A DNA stretch of 64,000 nucleotides from Methylocystis sp. MJC1 (GCF_026427715.1 NZ_CP107558.1:1-64000), one strand, 5' to 3'; shown: positions 23,917-33,614, numbered from the stretch's first letter. Notes: generated from the sequence alone by a model not told the origin. Numbers and translations: made by a program.

Positions 23917-24915
23917 TTGGTCGAAGAAGTTAAATCCGGGTCGGGTCTCGAAAGCGTGCCTGACATCAAGGTTTCGGCGCGCGAGGTTTTCGGGATCGAC
24001 ACGGATCTCGTGGTTCCGGCCTTTTCCGAGCGCAACGAACATGTGCCGGACATCGATCCGGACTATCTTTTCGACCGCCAGACGACCCTCGCCATTCTCG
24101 CGGGCTTCGCGCGCAACCGCCGCGTGATGGTCACGGGCTATCACGGCACCGGCAAATCCACCCATATCGAGCAGGTGGCGGCGCGGCTCAACTGGCCCTT
24201 CGTGCGGGTCAATCTCGACAGTCATATTTCGCGCATCGATCTCGTCGGCAAGGACGCGATCGTGCTCAAGGACGGCAAGCAGGTCACGGAGTTCCGCGAC
24301 GGCATTCTGCCCTGGGCGGTTCAGCACAATGTCGCGCTCTGCTTCGACGAATATGACGCAGGCCGCCCCGATGTGATGTTCGTGATTCAGCGCGTGCTGG
24401 AGGTTTCCGGCCGCCTGACGCTCCTCGACCAGAACCGCGTCATCCGCCCCCACCCGGGCTTCCGCCTCTTCGCGACCGCCAATACGGTGGGCCTCGGCGA
24501 CACCTCGGGGCTTTATCACGGCGTGCAGCAGATCAATCAGGCGCAGATGGACCGCTGGTCGATCGTCACCACGCTGAACTATCTGTCGCACGACGCCGAG
24601 ACGAATATCGTGGTCTCGAAGGTCAAGTCCTACGCCGCCACCAAGGAATCGCGCGACGTCGCCAATAAGATGGTGCGCGTCGCCGATCTCACCCGCAACG
24701 CCTTCATGGCCGGCGACCTTTCGACCGTCATGAGCCCGCGCACGGTCATCACCTGGGCCGAGAACGCCGAAATCTTCAACGACGTCGGCTTCGCCTTCCG
24801 TCTCACCTTCCTCAATAAATGCGACGAGCTGGAGCGCCCGCTGGTCGCGGAATTCTACCAGCGCTGCTTCGGCAAGGAGCTGCCCGAGAGCGCGGTGAAT
24901 GTGGTGATGACTTAA
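23917..24915 (+). CDS. cobS: Cobaltochelatase subunit CobS
   Basis: 332 residues, start TTG at 23917 with GGAGG six bases upstream. It begins with [20 protein letters not shown], the CobS signature. The AAA+ ATPase core has Walker [14 protein letters not shown], Walker [14 protein letters not shown] and a sensor region [19 protein letters not shown]. CobS and CobT form the ATPase chaperone rings that drive cobalt insertion by CobN in aerobic cobalamin synthesis. cobT normally follows cobS in Rhizobiales but is absent here; the next gene is an unrelated hydrolase on the other strand. Confidence 0.96.
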   Translation: MVEEVKSGSGLESVPDIKVSAREVFGIDTDLVVPAFSERNEHVPDIDPDYLFDRQTTLAILAGFARNRRVMVTGYHGTGKSTHIEQVAARLNWPFVRVNLDSHISRIDLVGKDAIVLKDGKQVTEFRDGILPWAVQHNVALCFDEYDAGRPDVMFVIQRVLEVSGRLTLLDQNRVIRPHPGFRLFATANTVGLGDTSGLYHGVQQINQAQMDRWSIVTTLNYLSHDAETNIVVSKVKSYAATKESRDVANKMVRVADLTRNAFMAGDLSTVMSPRTVITWAENAEIFNDVGFAFRLTFLNKCDELERPLVAEFYQRCFGKELPESAVNVVMT

Positions 24916-24993
24916 GGGACGGCCTCGGCATGGGAAAGCATGGCCGAGGCTGCTGAAACTTCGTTCTGGAAGCCGCGTCCCTGAAGATGGCGC

Positions 24994-25890
24994 TCAGTCG
25001 GCCGCTGGGACCGCCAGGCGTTGTTTCAGGAAAGCGACCGCCTTGTCGCGCGACTGGCGCGCTTCCGGGATGATGTTCGTCCACCACTGCCAGGCGTGCG
25101 GGACCTCCGGCCAGAGTTCGAAATCGACCTCAACTCCCGCCGCCCGGGCGCGCTCGACGAGGCGGGTGGAGTCGTCGCGCAGCGCCTCGTCGCTCCCCGC
25201 ATGGATGATGAGCGGCGGCAGGCCCGAAAGATCGGCGTAGACGGGCGAGGCCAGCGGGTTTTTCGCGCTCGTCCGGCCAAGAGCCGAGCGGGCGCCCGAG
25301 ACGATGGCGCGGCGGGTAAAGAGCGCATCCTTCTCTTCGTTTTCTCGCGCCGAGCTCCCGGCGACGGCAAGATCCGTCCAGGGCGAGAAAAGCGCGGCTG
25401 CTTGCGGAAGCGGCAACCCTTCGTCGCGCGCGCGCAGCATCAGTGACAGAGCAAGCCCGCCGCCCGCCGAGTCGCCGGCGAGAACGATGGGGCCGGGGCG
25501 GGTTGCGAGAAGCGCCTTATAGGCGCGCATAACATCCTCGAGCGCCGTAGGGAAAACATGCTCGGGGGAAAGCCGATAGTCGGGCGTGAAAACATCGAAG
25601 CCCGACCGGGCGAAATCGCGCGCGATAAAGCGGAACAAGCGAGAGGAGCCGATAAGAAAGGCCCCGCCATAGAGATAAACGAGGGTGGCGCCCACGGGCG
25701 TCCCGATCGCCGGAGTCCAATCTCCGGGGATATCCGGCATAAAGGGCGCGCGCTTCTCAGGCGATAGCCGCTCGATAATGGCCTGAAAGTGCCGCAGCGA
25801 TGCGATGGCTCCCAAAAGACGGGGCTTCACGAAGCTGCGCAGAAGCGCGGAGGCGCGCCGCGCTGCGAGGCTTCCCTGGCGCTCCGTCAT
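24994..25890 (-). CDS. Hormone-sensitive-lipase-like alpha/beta hydrolase
   Basis: 298 residues from the ATG at 25890, which overlaps the stop of the SEL1 gene as ATGA; an earlier start at 25986 lies inside that gene. Fold-3 features: oxyanion region VYLYGGAFLIGSSRLFR (the usual HGGG is YGGA), YRLSPEHVFPTALEDVMRAY, the nucleophile GDSAGGGLALSLML, Asp in IIHAGSDEALRDDS and His in EVPHAWQWW. It is an esterase acting on short acyl or aryl esters; the natural substrate is unknown. Last gene of a minus-strand run argH, ThiE-like, SEL1, hydrolase. Confidence 0.88.
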   Translation of the reverse strand: MTERQGSLAARRASALLRSFVKPRLLGAIASLRHFQAIIERLSPEKRAPFMPDIPGDWTPAIGTPVGATLVYLYGGAFLIGSSRLFRFIARDFARSGFDVFTPDYRLSPEHVFPTALEDVMRAYKALLATRPGPIVLAGDSAGGGLALSLMLRARDEGLPLPQAAALFSPWTDLAVAGSSARENEEKDALFTRRAIVSGARSALGRTSAKNPLASPVYADLSGLPPLIIHAGSDEALRDDSTRLVERARAAGVEVDFELWPEVPHAWQWWTNIIPEARQSRDKAVAFLKQRLAVPAAD

Positions 25891-26774
25891 TTCGCCGGCG
25901 CCGCAGCAGGCTTCGATGCGGGCGCGTTGGAGAGAAAATCGAGCGAGGGATCGTTGAGCCCCGCCGCCTTCGCCTTGTCGCGCCATTGCTTCGCCTGCGC
26001 GAGGTCTGCCTCCAGGCCGATCCCTTCGGCGTAAAGATGGGCGAGGCGGTTCTGCGCCACGGCGTTGCCCTTCTGCGCCGCCTTGCGCAGGAGATCGACG
26101 GCGGCGGCCCGATCGCGCTCCACGCCTAGGCCGTTGAACTGCATAATGGCGTATTCGACCATCGCCGGGGCGAGACCGAGATCCGAGGCGCGCTTGAACC
26201 GCTCGGCCGCCTGCCGCTCGTCCTTTTCGACGCCCTTGCCGGTCTTGTAGAGAACGCCGAGGGCGTAGTCGGCGTCGGCGTCGCCGGCCGCCGAGGAGCG
26301 CTTGAAATAGTCCAAGGCCTTCGCGAAATCCGGGTCTTTCCCGTCGTTTTCGAGCGCTATCTCGCCGAGAAGATGCAGCGCCGCCGCATGTTCCTTGGCG
26401 CCGGCCTTTTCGAGATAGGCGCGGGCGCGGGCGCGATCCTTGGCGATGTCGATGCCTTCGAGCAGCCCGACGCCATAGAGATAGGCGGCTTCCGCGTCGC
26501 CATTGTCCGCGCCGCGCCGGAACCAGTCCATCGCCTGTTTCATATTGCGCGTGACGCCGGCGCCTTCGAGATAGAGCCGGCCGATGAGGGTCAGCGCGGC
26601 GGCGTCCTTGGGATTCGCGTCGATGCGCTTCTTCGCCTCGGTCAGAGCGGCCTTGTAGTCGCCGCGCTGATAGGCGCCATAGGCGACGTCGCGCGACGCG
26701 GCGCTTTCAGTCGGCGCCGCGAGGGCGGGCGTGAGAAAGAAGACCAAGGAAAGGGTAACGAAGCTCGCCTTCAT
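25887..26774 (-). CDS. Secreted SEL1/TPR repeat protein
   Basis: 295 residues from the ATG at 26774, chosen because MKASFVTLSLVFFLTPALAA is a good signal peptide. A start at 26837 would overlap the preceding stop as ATGA and add 21 residues. The mature part has one TPR (YGAYQRGDYKAALTEAKKRI) then about six SEL1 repeats such as LIGRLYLEGAGVTRNMKQAM and LGVLYKTGKGVEKDERQAAE. The C-terminus is Ala/Pro/Lys-rich. SEL1 proteins are periplasmic or surface scaffolds for protein complexes; the partner is unknown. Confidence 0.87.
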   Translation of the reverse strand: MKASFVTLSLVFFLTPALAAPTESAASRDVAYGAYQRGDYKAALTEAKKRIDANPKDAAALTLIGRLYLEGAGVTRNMKQAMDWFRRGADNGDAEAAYLYGVGLLEGIDIAKDRARARAYLEKAGAKEHAAALHLLGEIALENDGKDPDFAKALDYFKRSSAAGDADADYALGVLYKTGKGVEKDERQAAERFKRASDLGLAPAMVEYAIMQFNGLGVERDRAAAVDLLRKAAQKGNAVAQNRLAHLYAEGIGLEADLAQAKQWRDKAKAAGLNDPSLDFLSNAPASKPAAAPAK

Positions 26775-26833
26775 CCTGAGGCGGCCCTGAAAGGGCCGTC
26801 TGGAAGGACGAGGAAGCTCGGCGTCCGATCGAC

Positions 26834-27451
26834 TCATCCTTCCGCCTCTCCTTGCGCCAGCGCGCCCAGCGCCTCAGCGACGGCCGCCGCCGGGCCGCGC
26901 TGGTCCGTCCACACGGCGTCGTCCAGCATCACGAAATCGGCGCCCGCCGCGGCAAGCGGCGCGACTTCGGCGAGCGACGCGGCGCGGGCGACGCAGGGAA
27001 TGTTGAACAGCTCTACCCACCAGGCGACGCGCTCGATCAGCTCGGGCAAATCGGCGCCCTCGAAAAGCACGTAATCGACGCCCATTTCGCCGGCGCGCAT
27101 GGCGTCGTCGCGCAGCTCCAGGCCGCTGGCGCCGACGATATATTTCGGCGAGAGCTTCTCTATGGCGTCAGCCAGCTCCTCGCCGGAGCCGTTGATATGC
27201 GCGCCGTCGGCCTTGGCGCGCAGCGCCACGGTCGCCGAGCCCTCGACCAGCACGGCGACGTCCTTCTCCTGAGCCAAAGGCGCCAAAGCGCGCACGAGCT
27301 CTTCGTTCTTGCGGGGGTCGTCGCCCGCGAGGCGAATGAGCAGCGAAGCGACGTCGCCGGCCGAGAGCGCGCTTGTCAACGCCGGCAGGAAATCGCGAGT
27401 CTCCGCCAGCGGCGGTGTGGCAAGATAGAGGCGCGGTGCGTCTTCGCTCAT
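26834..27451 (-). CDS. Thiamine phosphate synthase-like TIM-barrel protein
   Basis: 205 residues. The order of strands (RLYLATPPLAE; VASLLIRLAGDDPRKNEELV; DVAVLVEGSATVALRAKADG; AHINGSGEELADAI; GVDYVLFEG; NIPCVARAASLAEVAPLAAA; GADFVMLDDAVW) follows the ThiE fold. However, the loop after GAHI, usually HIGQxD for binding pyrophosphate, is INGSGEE, and the usual serine/arginine ligands are not obvious. It may be a ThiE-like paralogue with another role, as seen in many alphaproteobacteria. It is five bases from argH and probably co-transcribed. Confidence 0.75.
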   Translation of the reverse strand: MSEDAPRLYLATPPLAETRDFLPALTSALSAGDVASLLIRLAGDDPRKNEELVRALAPLAQEKDVAVLVEGSATVALRAKADGAHINGSGEELADAIEKLSPKYIVGASGLELRDDAMRAGEMGVDYVLFEGADLPELIERVAWWVELFNIPCVARAASLAEVAPLAAAGADFVMLDDAVWTDQRGPAAAVAEALGALAQGEAEG

Positions 27452-27456
27452 GATTT

Positions 27457-28839
27457 TTAGCCTTTGAGACGTTCGAGCCAGACTTGCGCTTGTTTGCGCA
27501 CATTCTCGGGCGCCGTGCCGCCGAAGCTCCCCCGGCTTTCGACCGATTTTTCGACGCCCAGCACCGCGAAGACATCGTCGGATATACGCGGCTCTACGCT
27601 CTGAAGGTCGGCAAGCGAGAGGTCTTCGAGGCCCACGCCCTTACCCTCGGCCAGCGCCACCACGCGGCCGGTGACGTGATGCGCCTCGCGGAAGGGGAGG
27701 TTCAGCTTGCGCACGAGCCAATCGGCGAGGTCGGTCGCGGTGGAGAAGCCCGCGCCGGCGGCCGCCTTCATGCGCGCGCGGTTCACCTTCATGTCGCGGA
27801 CCATGCCGGCCATGGCGGCGATGCAGAGGGAAAGCGAGTCGAGCGAGTCGAAAGCGCCTTCCTTGTCCTCCTGCATATCCTTGGAATAGGCGAGCGGCAG
27901 GCCCTTCATCACGATCAAGAGCGCCTGCAGCGCGCCGATGATGCGGCCGGACTTGCCGCGCACCAGCTCCGCCGCATCCGGGTTGCGCTTCTGCGGCATG
28001 ATCGAGGAGCCGGTGGTGAATTTGTCCGACAGCGAAATAAAACTGAACTGCGAGGTCGTCCACAGAACGATTTCTTCCGCGAAGCGCGAGAGATGGGTGG
28101 CGCAAATGGCCGCGGCCGAGAGCGTCTCCAGCACGAAGTCGCGGTCGGAGACGCTGTCGAGCGAATTGGCCGTGGGCCGGTCGAAGTGAAGGGCCTGCGC
28201 CGTCATGTGGCGGTCGATGGGGAAAGAGGTGCCGGCGAGCGCCGCGGCGCCGAGCGGGCATTCATTGAGGCGTGCGCGGGCGTCGCGCAGGCGGCCCCGG
28301 TCGCGGCCCACCATTTCGACATAAGCGAGAAGATGATGCCCGAACGTGACCGGCTGGGCGCTTTGCAGATGGGTAAAGCCCGGCATGACGCTGCCGGCTT
28401 CTTCCAAAGCGCGCTCGGCCAGCGCGAGCTGCAGATCAGCGAGCTGGGCGTCGAGCGCGTCGATCTCGTCGCGTATATACAGGCGGAAATCCGTCGCCAC
28501 CTGATCGTTGCGCGACCGCGCCGTGTGCAGCCGCCCGGCGGCCGGGCCGATCAGCTCGGCGAGCCGCGACTCGGCGTTCATATGGATATCTTCGAGGGCG
28601 CGCGAGAATGTAAATTCCCCGCGCTCGATCTCGCCGGCGATCTGGGTCAGACCTTCCGTGATCTTCGCAGCGTCGTCCGGCGAGACGATGCCTTGCTTTG
28701 CGAGCATGGCGACATGGGCGAGCGAGCCGCGGATGTCCTGGGGACCGAGGCGCTTGTCGAAATCGATGGAGACGTTGATGGCCTCGAGAACCGCGTCGGT
28801 TGCGCTCTGAAAGCGCCCGCCCCATATTTTGCTCGTCAT
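27457..28839 (-). CDS. argH: Argininosuccinate lyase
   Basis: 460 residues, the family length. It splits argininosuccinate to arginine and fumarate, the last step of arginine synthesis. Features are the N-terminal [20 protein letters not shown], the [19 protein letters not shown] region, [20 protein letters not shown] with the catalytic His, and the superfamily signature [23 protein letters not shown] at 28839. Divergent from tlpA only 24 bases away, an arrangement found in many Rhizobiales, so the two promoters must overlap the gene starts. Confidence 0.98.
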   Translation of the reverse strand: MTSKIWGGRFQSATDAVLEAINVSIDFDKRLGPQDIRGSLAHVAMLAKQGIVSPDDAAKITEGLTQIAGEIERGEFTFSRALEDIHMNAESRLAELIGPAAGRLHTARSRNDQVATDFRLYIRDEIDALDAQLADLQLALAERALEEAGSVMPGFTHLQSAQPVTFGHHLLAYVEMVGRDRGRLRDARARLNECPLGAAALAGTSFPIDRHMTAQALHFDRPTANSLDSVSDRDFVLETLSAAAICATHLSRFAEEIVLWTTSQFSFISLSDKFTTGSSIMPQKRNPDAAELVRGKSGRIIGALQALLIVMKGLPLAYSKDMQEDKEGAFDSLDSLSLCIAAMAGMVRDMKVNRARMKAAAGAGFSTATDLADWLVRKLNLPFREAHHVTGRVVALAEGKGVGLEDLSLADLQSVEPRISDDVFAVLGVEKSVESRGSFGGTAPENVRKQAQVWLERLKG

Positions 28840-28862
28840 TTTAACCCCGGAGCCTGCGCCAT

Positions 28863-29519
28863 ATGAAAAAGCCCGCCGCCTTCCCGCGTCGCCTCGCGAC
28901 GTTCGTCATCGCAGCGGCCGGCGCCGGGTTTCTATACGCGGGCGGACCGAGCGGCAAGGAAGGCATGTCACAAGCCCGCGCCGAAGACTGTGCGGGCGCG
29001 GTCAAGGCAGCCGACGCCGTCAAGGACATCGCCAAGGGCGAGGTCGCGGCGATGACCATCGCCAAGAAGCCGGAGAAGCTCCCCGACTACGCCTTTACCG
29101 GCCCGGACGGAAAGCCCACCGCCCTTTCCGCCTTCAAGGGCAAGACCGTGCTTCTCAACATTTGGGCGACTTGGTGCGTGCCCTGCCGCGGCGAAATGCC
29201 GGAGCTCGACAAGCTGCAGGCGGAGGCGGGCTCGGACAAATTCCAGGTCGTCACGGTCAATATCGACACGTCCCGGCTGGAACGGCCCAAGAAATTCTTC
29301 GAGGAGACAGGCGTGAAGGCGCTCACCCTCTATTCGGATCCCAAGGCGAATATCTTCTTCGAGATGAAACAGGCCGGCAAGGCGCTTGGCCTGCCGGTGA
29401 CGATCTTGATCGATCCCGACGGCTGCCAGGTCGGGCTCATGAACGGGCCGGCGAACTGGCATTCGGCCGACGCCAAGGCGCTGGTGAGCAAAGCCGTCGA
29501 GGCGGCGACCTTAAAATAA
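28863..29519 (+). CDS. tlpA: TlpA-family thiol:disulfide oxidoreductase
   Basis: 218 residues. The N-terminus ([20 protein letters not shown]) is a membrane anchor or signal. The thioredoxin-like domain from about residue 75 has the active site [19 protein letters not shown] with CVPC, followed by [17 protein letters not shown] and the cis-Pro region [17 protein letters not shown]. TlpA reduces Cys in periplasmic partners, notably for cytochrome oxidase copper centre assembly. An extra Cys is in [12 protein letters not shown] near the N-terminus. Divergent from argH. Confidence 0.94.
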   Translation: MKKPAAFPRRLATFVIAAAGAGFLYAGGPSGKEGMSQARAEDCAGAVKAADAVKDIAKGEVAAMTIAKKPEKLPDYAFTGPDGKPTALSAFKGKTVLLNIWATWCVPCRGEMPELDKLQAEAGSDKFQVVTVNIDTSRLERPKKFFEETGVKALTLYSDPKANIFFEMKQAGKALGLPVTILIDPDGCQVGLMNGPANWHSADAKALVSKAVEAATLK

Positions 29520-29583
29520 TCCGGCCACGCCCTATCTCTGACATGCGCCTTGGCCTTCGCCGGGCGGAGAAGGAGGCAGGGCC

Positions 29584-30018
29584 ATGCATGTCACGATCGA
29601 ACAGGCCGAAAAGGCCATCGCCGCCGCGCGCCAGAAGGCGCTCGAGCTCGGCACGCAAATGTGCATTGCCGTCGTCGACTCCGGCGGCGTGCTCAAGGCC
29701 TTCCACCGCATGGACGACGCCTGGGTGGGCAGCGTGGACATTTCGATCAAGAAGGCAAAAACCGCCGTCTTCTTCGGCATGCCGACGGGCCAGATCGGCA
29801 AGCTCTCGCAGCCGGGCGGCCCGCTCTATGGCATCGAACATTCAAACGACGGGCTTGTCACCTTTCCGGGCGGGATCCCCGTCGTCGACAAGGATGGGGT
29901 GATGATCGGAGCGGTCGGCGTCAGCGGCTCGTCGGTCGAAAACGACCATGCCGTGGCCTCGGCCGGCGTCGCGACGCTCGGCGTCGGAGAGCTGCCCGCG
30001 CATCCTTGGCGGACCTGA
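29584..30018 (+). CDS. GlcG/HbpS-like heme-binding family protein
   Basis: 144 residues with no signal peptide. It has the GlcG/HbpS pattern: [24 protein letters not shown] start, [20 protein letters not shown], then [18 protein letters not shown] and [20 protein letters not shown] followed by [19 protein letters not shown]. Such proteins bind heme or cobalamin-like ligands or act as accessory sensors; the exact role here is unknown. GGAGG just upstream supports the ATG at 29584. It may be co-transcribed with tlpA (65-base gap). A REP-like palindrome follows. Confidence 0.85.
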   Translation: MHVTIEQAEKAIAAARQKALELGTQMCIAVVDSGGVLKAFHRMDDAWVGSVDISIKKAKTAVFFGMPTGQIGKLSQPGGPLYGIEHSNDGLVTFPGGIPVVDKDGVMIGAVGVSGSSVENDHAVASAGVATLGVGELPAHPWRT

Positions 30019-30041
30019 CCGCCTGGCTTGATTTCTGTCCT

Positions 30042-30080
30042 GGGTTCCCGATCGGGCCTGCGGCCCGTCGGGAATGACAG
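30042..30080. repeat. REP-like palindrome, TTCCCGA/TCGGGAATGAC family
   Basis: TTCCCGA (30045-30051) and TCGGGAA (30068-30074) flank an inner GGGCC/GGCCC stem, and GTCGGGAATGACAGG follows. It shares its outer sequence with the elements at 4851 and 33615. It lies between convergent genes. Confidence 0.7.
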
Positions 30081-30114
30081 GGGATAGCGTGACGCCGAGC
30101 CTCCGGCGCGCCGT

Positions 30115-30579
30115 TCAGCTCTTATGCTTCTTCTTTTTTGGATGCTCAGGCGCAGCGGCTGGGGCCGGGGCCGGATCGGCAGCCTTGGGCGCCTCCTGAG
30201 CGGCGGGCGTCGGAGCCACCACAGCCGCCGGCTCCACGGCAGGCGGCGCAGCCTCGCTCTTCTGCGGCGCGGCTTCGGTCGCCGCCGGCGCCGGCGATTC
30301 TGCCGGGGCGGAGGCCGGGCGCGAGGTGAAGAGCCAGGTGAGGCCGGCGATCACGATCACCGCGCCCGCAAGGCCCAGGCCGATCATCCCGGTGTGTTTC
30401 GAAGCGGCCGGCGCGACGGGATTGACCAGCGGCGCGGGGTCGATCGGGGATGCGGGTTCGACTAACGACGCGGCGGCGGGCGTCTCGCGCGGCGGCGCTT
30501 CGGCAGGCAGTTCGCCGCGATATTGGCTCCAGACCCAGGCGGCCGGCGGCTGCCCAATTGGTCCTTCCGTGTTCGCCAT
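30115..30579 (-). CDS. Single-pass membrane protein with an Ala/Pro-rich periplasmic tail
   Basis: 154 residues from the ATG at 30579, with GGGAGG upstream; the longer open frame to 30861 overlaps the Prx5 start and is not supported. Residues 66-85 (MIGLGLAGAVIVIAGLTWLF) form one membrane segment. What follows is low-complexity Ala/Pro/Glu (SAPAESPAPAATEAAPQKSE) ending in PKKKKHKS. Before the membrane segment is another Pro/Ala-rich stretch. No known domain. TonB-like or spanning-linker roles are possible but nothing in the sequence proves them. Confidence 0.65.
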   Translation of the reverse strand: MANTEGPIGQPPAAWVWSQYRGELPAEAPPRETPAAASLVEPASPIDPAPLVNPVAPAASKHTGMIGLGLAGAVIVIAGLTWLFTSRPASAPAESPAPAATEAAPQKSEAAPPAVEPAAVVAPTPAAQEAPKAADPAPAPAAAPEHPKKKKHKS

Positions 30580-30784
30580 GTCCAAACCTCCCATCATGCG
30601 CTCGAATCCGGGCCGCGACTCGCATGTTGCATCGCATCGCGTTCGGTCACAAGCATATTGACGAGCAGCGGCAAAATACGATGCGAGGACAGTCGCTCGA
30701 GCGGCGCCTTTACCGGAGACATTCTGGAAAAAGGCGCTAATTATGGGGAGCCTCACCCCGCCTTTTACGGAAGCGAGACAGCGC

Positions 30785-31270
30785 ATGACCATCAAAGCCG
30801 GCGATAGAATTCCCGACGTTACCCTCACCATCATGGGCAAGAACGGCCCGGAGCCGATCAAGACCTCAGATTATTTCAAAGGCCGCAAGGTCGCGCTCTT
30901 CTCGGTGCCGGGCGCCTTCACGCCCACTTGTCACGCCAAGCACCTGCCGGGCTTCGTCGCGAAATATGACGCGCTGAAAGCCAAGGGCGTCGACGCCGTG
31001 GCGGTGACCGCCGTCAACGACGTCTTCACGCTCGACGCCTGGCTCAAGGACCGCGGCGCCGAGGGCAAGATCGACGGCCTCGCCGATGGCTCGGCGACGT
31101 TCGCCAAGGCGACGGGGCTGGAGCTCGATCTGACCGATTTCGGCCTCGGCGTTCGCGGCAAACGCTATTCTGCGGTGGTCAACGACGGGGTCGTCGAATG
31201 GATCAACGTCGAAGAGAATTCGAGCGTGGCGACCGTCTCCAGCGCCGAAGCGACGCTGGAAAAGCTCTGA
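30785..31270 (+). CDS. Peroxiredoxin, Prx5-type
   Basis: 161 residues from the ATG at 30785. Prx5 features: AGDRIPDVTLTIMGKNGPEP, then VALFSVPGAFTPTCHAKHLP with the peroxidatic Cys in PGAFTPTCH, and VAVTAVNDVFTLDAWLKDRG. It reduces hydrogen and alkyl peroxides using glutathione/glutaredoxin or thioredoxin in the cytoplasm. No fused glutaredoxin domain. The end GVVEWINVEENSSVATVSSA is typical. A good terminator (31280-31309) follows, so it is a single-gene unit. Confidence 0.93.
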   Translation: MTIKAGDRIPDVTLTIMGKNGPEPIKTSDYFKGRKVALFSVPGAFTPTCHAKHLPGFVAKYDALKAKGVDAVAVTAVNDVFTLDAWLKDRGAEGKIDGLADGSATFAKATGLELDLTDFGLGVRGKRYSAVVNDGVVEWINVEENSSVATVSSAEATLEKL

Positions 31271-31279
31271 GTGGCGCGA

Positions 31280-31309
31280 GGCCGGCCCCAGCGGGGTCGG
31301 CCTTTGTTT
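31280..31309 (+). terminator. Intrinsic terminator of the Prx5 gene
   Basis: GGCCGGCCCC (31280-31289) pairs with GGGGTCGGCC (31293-31302) with one G-T mismatch and a three-base loop, followed by TTTGTTT. It begins 10 bases after the stop. Confidence 0.85.
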
Positions 31310-31316
31310 CAGGCCT

Positions 31317-31502
31317 TCATTTTATGGGGCGCTTTCGGCCCGCCATTGATTCGAGGCGCGCCTTGGCGCGCTCGGCGACGCGCTTTTTCTCGGGGTCGGC
31401 GAGCTGGGACCAGCTTCCGATTTCCTCGCGCGTGCGGCCGCAGCCGATGCAGACATTGGCGGAGTTGAGCGTGCAGATTTTATTGCAGGGGCTGGGGATC
31501 AT
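31317..31502 (-). CDS. DUF1289 small Cys-rich protein
   Basis: 61 residues. The four cysteines sit in PSPCNKICTLNSANVCIGCG (C-x3-C, then C-x2-C), followed by RTREEIGSWSQLADPEKKRV, the DUF1289 pattern. The cysteines probably bind zinc or an iron-sulphur cluster. Function unknown; the domain also occurs fused to other enzymes in proteobacteria. ATG at 31502. Confidence 0.9.
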   Translation of the reverse strand: MIPSPCNKICTLNSANVCIGCGRTREEIGSWSQLADPEKKRVAERAKARLESMAGRKRPIK

Positions 31503-31573
31503 CAGGGCTCTCGGGTGTCTCCCGCAAATGGCCGAGGGGGCGCCGGTATGTCAATATTCTCAGCGCTGGAAGG

Positions 31574-31690
31574 CCCCCTCCCTGTCCCTCCCCCGTTTCA
31601 CGGGAGAGGGGACGCTCGCGATCAGCATTCTCGGCAAAGGCGCCAATCTGCTCCCTCTCCCGCGCCAGCGGGGGAGGGTTGGGGAGGGGG
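31574..31690. repeat. Inverted pair of a CCCTCTCCCG...GGGAGGG repeat unit
   Basis: Two copies of a roughly 36-base unit lie in opposite orientation: 31574-31611 and 31652-31690. Each copy is itself a hairpin (for the right copy CCCTCTCCCGC/GCGGGGGAGGG). Such units are dispersed in GC-rich proteobacterial genomes and often occur in tail-to-tail pairs. The pair ends about 20 bases before the start of a frameshifted gene. Confidence 0.75.
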
Positions 31691-31712
31691 CAAACCGCGA
31701 TAGGAGTTGCCG

Positions 31713-32007
31713 ATGAGCTTTTCGCTCTCGTCCTTCGTCGCCTCTTTGGGCGCCGCTGAGCCGCCTGCGCTGCCCGCCCCCTTGCGCGCCTTGTGGCTCG
31801 ACGCGCGCGGCGACTGGGACGGCGCGCATAAATGCGTCGCCGACGCCGACGACGCCGACGGCATGCGAGTCCATGCCTATCTCCACCGCAAGGAAGGCGA
31901 CCTTTCGAATGCACGCTACTGGTATGCGCGCGGGCGTCCCGCCGCAGGATTGTCCGCTAGAGGAGGAGTGGCGGGCGATCGCCTCGGCTCTCCTCGGGCA
32001 GCGTTAG
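31713..32007 (+). pseudogene. Frameshifted conserved small gene
   Basis: From the ATG at 31713 (AGGAG upstream) the frame reads RALWLDARGDWDGAHKCVAD and HLHRKEGDLSNARYWYA-like AYLHRKEGDLSNARYWYAR, then turns into low-quality sequence. One base over, the other frame continues the expected ending AGVPPQDCPLEEEWRAIASA followed by LLGQR and a TAG at 32005, one base before the recQ ATG. The switch is in the GC run GCGCGCGGGCG near 31925-31935, which looks two bases short (or one base long). The protein would be about 98 residues, function unknown. It is either a recently broken gene or a sequence error. Confidence 0.65.
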
Positions 32008-33596
32008 ATGCCGGTTTTTGCGCAGCAAGGCGACGTCGACGCGCGCCAATTGCTGCGCAGCATTTTTGGCTTTCCGGATTTCCTTCCGGGCCAAGAGGAA
32101 GTGATCGAGGCCGTTCTCGCCGGGCGCGACGCTCTCGCGGTCATGCCGACAGGCTCCGGCAAATCCTTGCTTTATCAGTTGCCCGCGGCGGCGGGGCCGG
32201 GCTTGGTCGTCGTCGCCTCGCCGCTCATCGCGCTGATGCGCGACCAGTTGCGGGCGCTGGGCGCCAGAGACATTCCCGCCGTCGCCCTCCATTCCGCCCA
32301 GGATGACGCCGAGGCGATCGCCGCCCTCGATGCCGTCTCGACCGGGCGGGCCAGGCTTCTCTACGCCGCGCCGGAGCGGCTGGCCCAGGAGGCGACGCAG
32401 AATTTGCTGCGCAAAAACCGCATCCGGCTTTTCGCGGTGGACGAAGCGCATTGCGTCTCGCATTGGGGGCACGACTTCCGCCCGGACTATCGCGGGCTCG
32501 GCGAAATCGCCAAGAAGCTCGGCGCGCCGGTGCTCGCCGTCACCGCCACCGCCGGGCCGCGCACGCGCGCGGACATCAAACGCAGTCTTTTTGCCCGGGA
32601 GCCGGATGTCTTTATTCGTTCTTTCGCCCGGCCCAACCTCGCCCTCTCTTTCCGGCGCAAGCGCGCGGAGCTGCGCCAGATCCTGCGCTTCATCGGGCGG
32701 GGCGGGGAAAGCGGGATCGTCTATTGCAATTCGCGCCGCAAGGCGGATGCGCTCGCCGCCGACCTCGCCGCGCTCGGGCTCGACGCTTTGCCCTATCACG
32801 CCGGTCTCGACGGCTATACGCGCGACGCGCATCAGGACGCGTTTTTCGCTCGCAGGGGCGTTGTCATGGTCGCGACCATCGCCTTCGGCATGGGCGTGGA
32901 TAAGCCAGACGTGCGCTTTGTGATTCACGCCGATCTGCCTACGTCGATCGAGGGCTACTATCAGGAAATCGGCCGCGCCGGGCGCGATGGGGCGCCGGCG
33001 CGCGCCCTTGCGCTGTTCGATCCGCGCGAACTGGCGTCGCGCTGGCGGACGCCGCAGGTCGCCCCTGAAAACGAAGAAGCGGTGGGGGATTATGCCCGCC
33101 GCCAATCCATGGCGCGGCTCTGTGTGACGCCCCGCTGCCGTTTCCAGACGCTGCTTGTGGAATTCGGGGAAAAAAGCTCGCCTTGCGGCCGATGCGATCA
33201 TTGCCGGGGCGGCCCGTTGGCCTGGCCGGGTCGGGCGAGCGCTTTGGCGCTTCACATTCAAGTCGCGGCGGCGAGCCGGCTCGCGCATTTCTCAGGCGAG
33301 GAAATCGACGAGCCGTCGCCGTCGCCCTCGGCCCTCCAAGAGGCCCTTTTCGAACCAACCGCGCCCCACGCCAAAGCGCTCACGGTTGCGCAGACGCGGC
33401 TCAGCGCGCGCTACAGGCCGAACGAGGCAAAATCGCCAAAAAGCGCCGCCTCGCCCCCCGTCGCATCGCCAGCGACGAGGCCCTTGCCGCCCTCGCTACA
33501 GCGCGGCCGCGCCGAATCGACGACCCGCTGTTTCAAGGCGTCGAGGAGCCGGGCGCTTTTCTGGGCGTCATCGAGAAGGCGAATGCCGAGGGGTGA
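32008..33596 (+). CDS. recQ: RecQ-family ATP-dependent DNA helicase, apparent frameshift before the HRDC region
   Basis: The helicase core is intact: FGFPDFLPGQEEVIEAVLAG, Walker A MPTGSGKSLLYQL, DEAH in VDEAHCVSHWGHDFRPDYRG, motif V/VI ATIAFGMGVDKPDVRFVIHA and QEIGRAGRDGAP. A Cys-rich zinc region (SSPCGRCDHC) follows. After residue about 465 (AQTRLSARYRPNEAK) the frame loses sense, while the next frame reads ALQAERGKIAKKRRLAPRRI and RPRRIDDPLFQGVEEPGAFL, an HRDC-like end that stops at 33596. The unshifted frame instead runs to 33705 through a REP element (tail VIPAKAGIQ). A one-base deletion near 33395-33410 is implied. Helicase activity may survive truncation. Confidence 0.85.
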
Positions 33597-33614
33597 GCCG
33601 CGCGCGGGCCGCCA

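Noticed and set aside
31957..33288. 443-residue minus-strand frame opposite recQ
   Set aside because: RecQ motifs are on the plus strand; the minus frame is Arg/Ala-rich with no domain.
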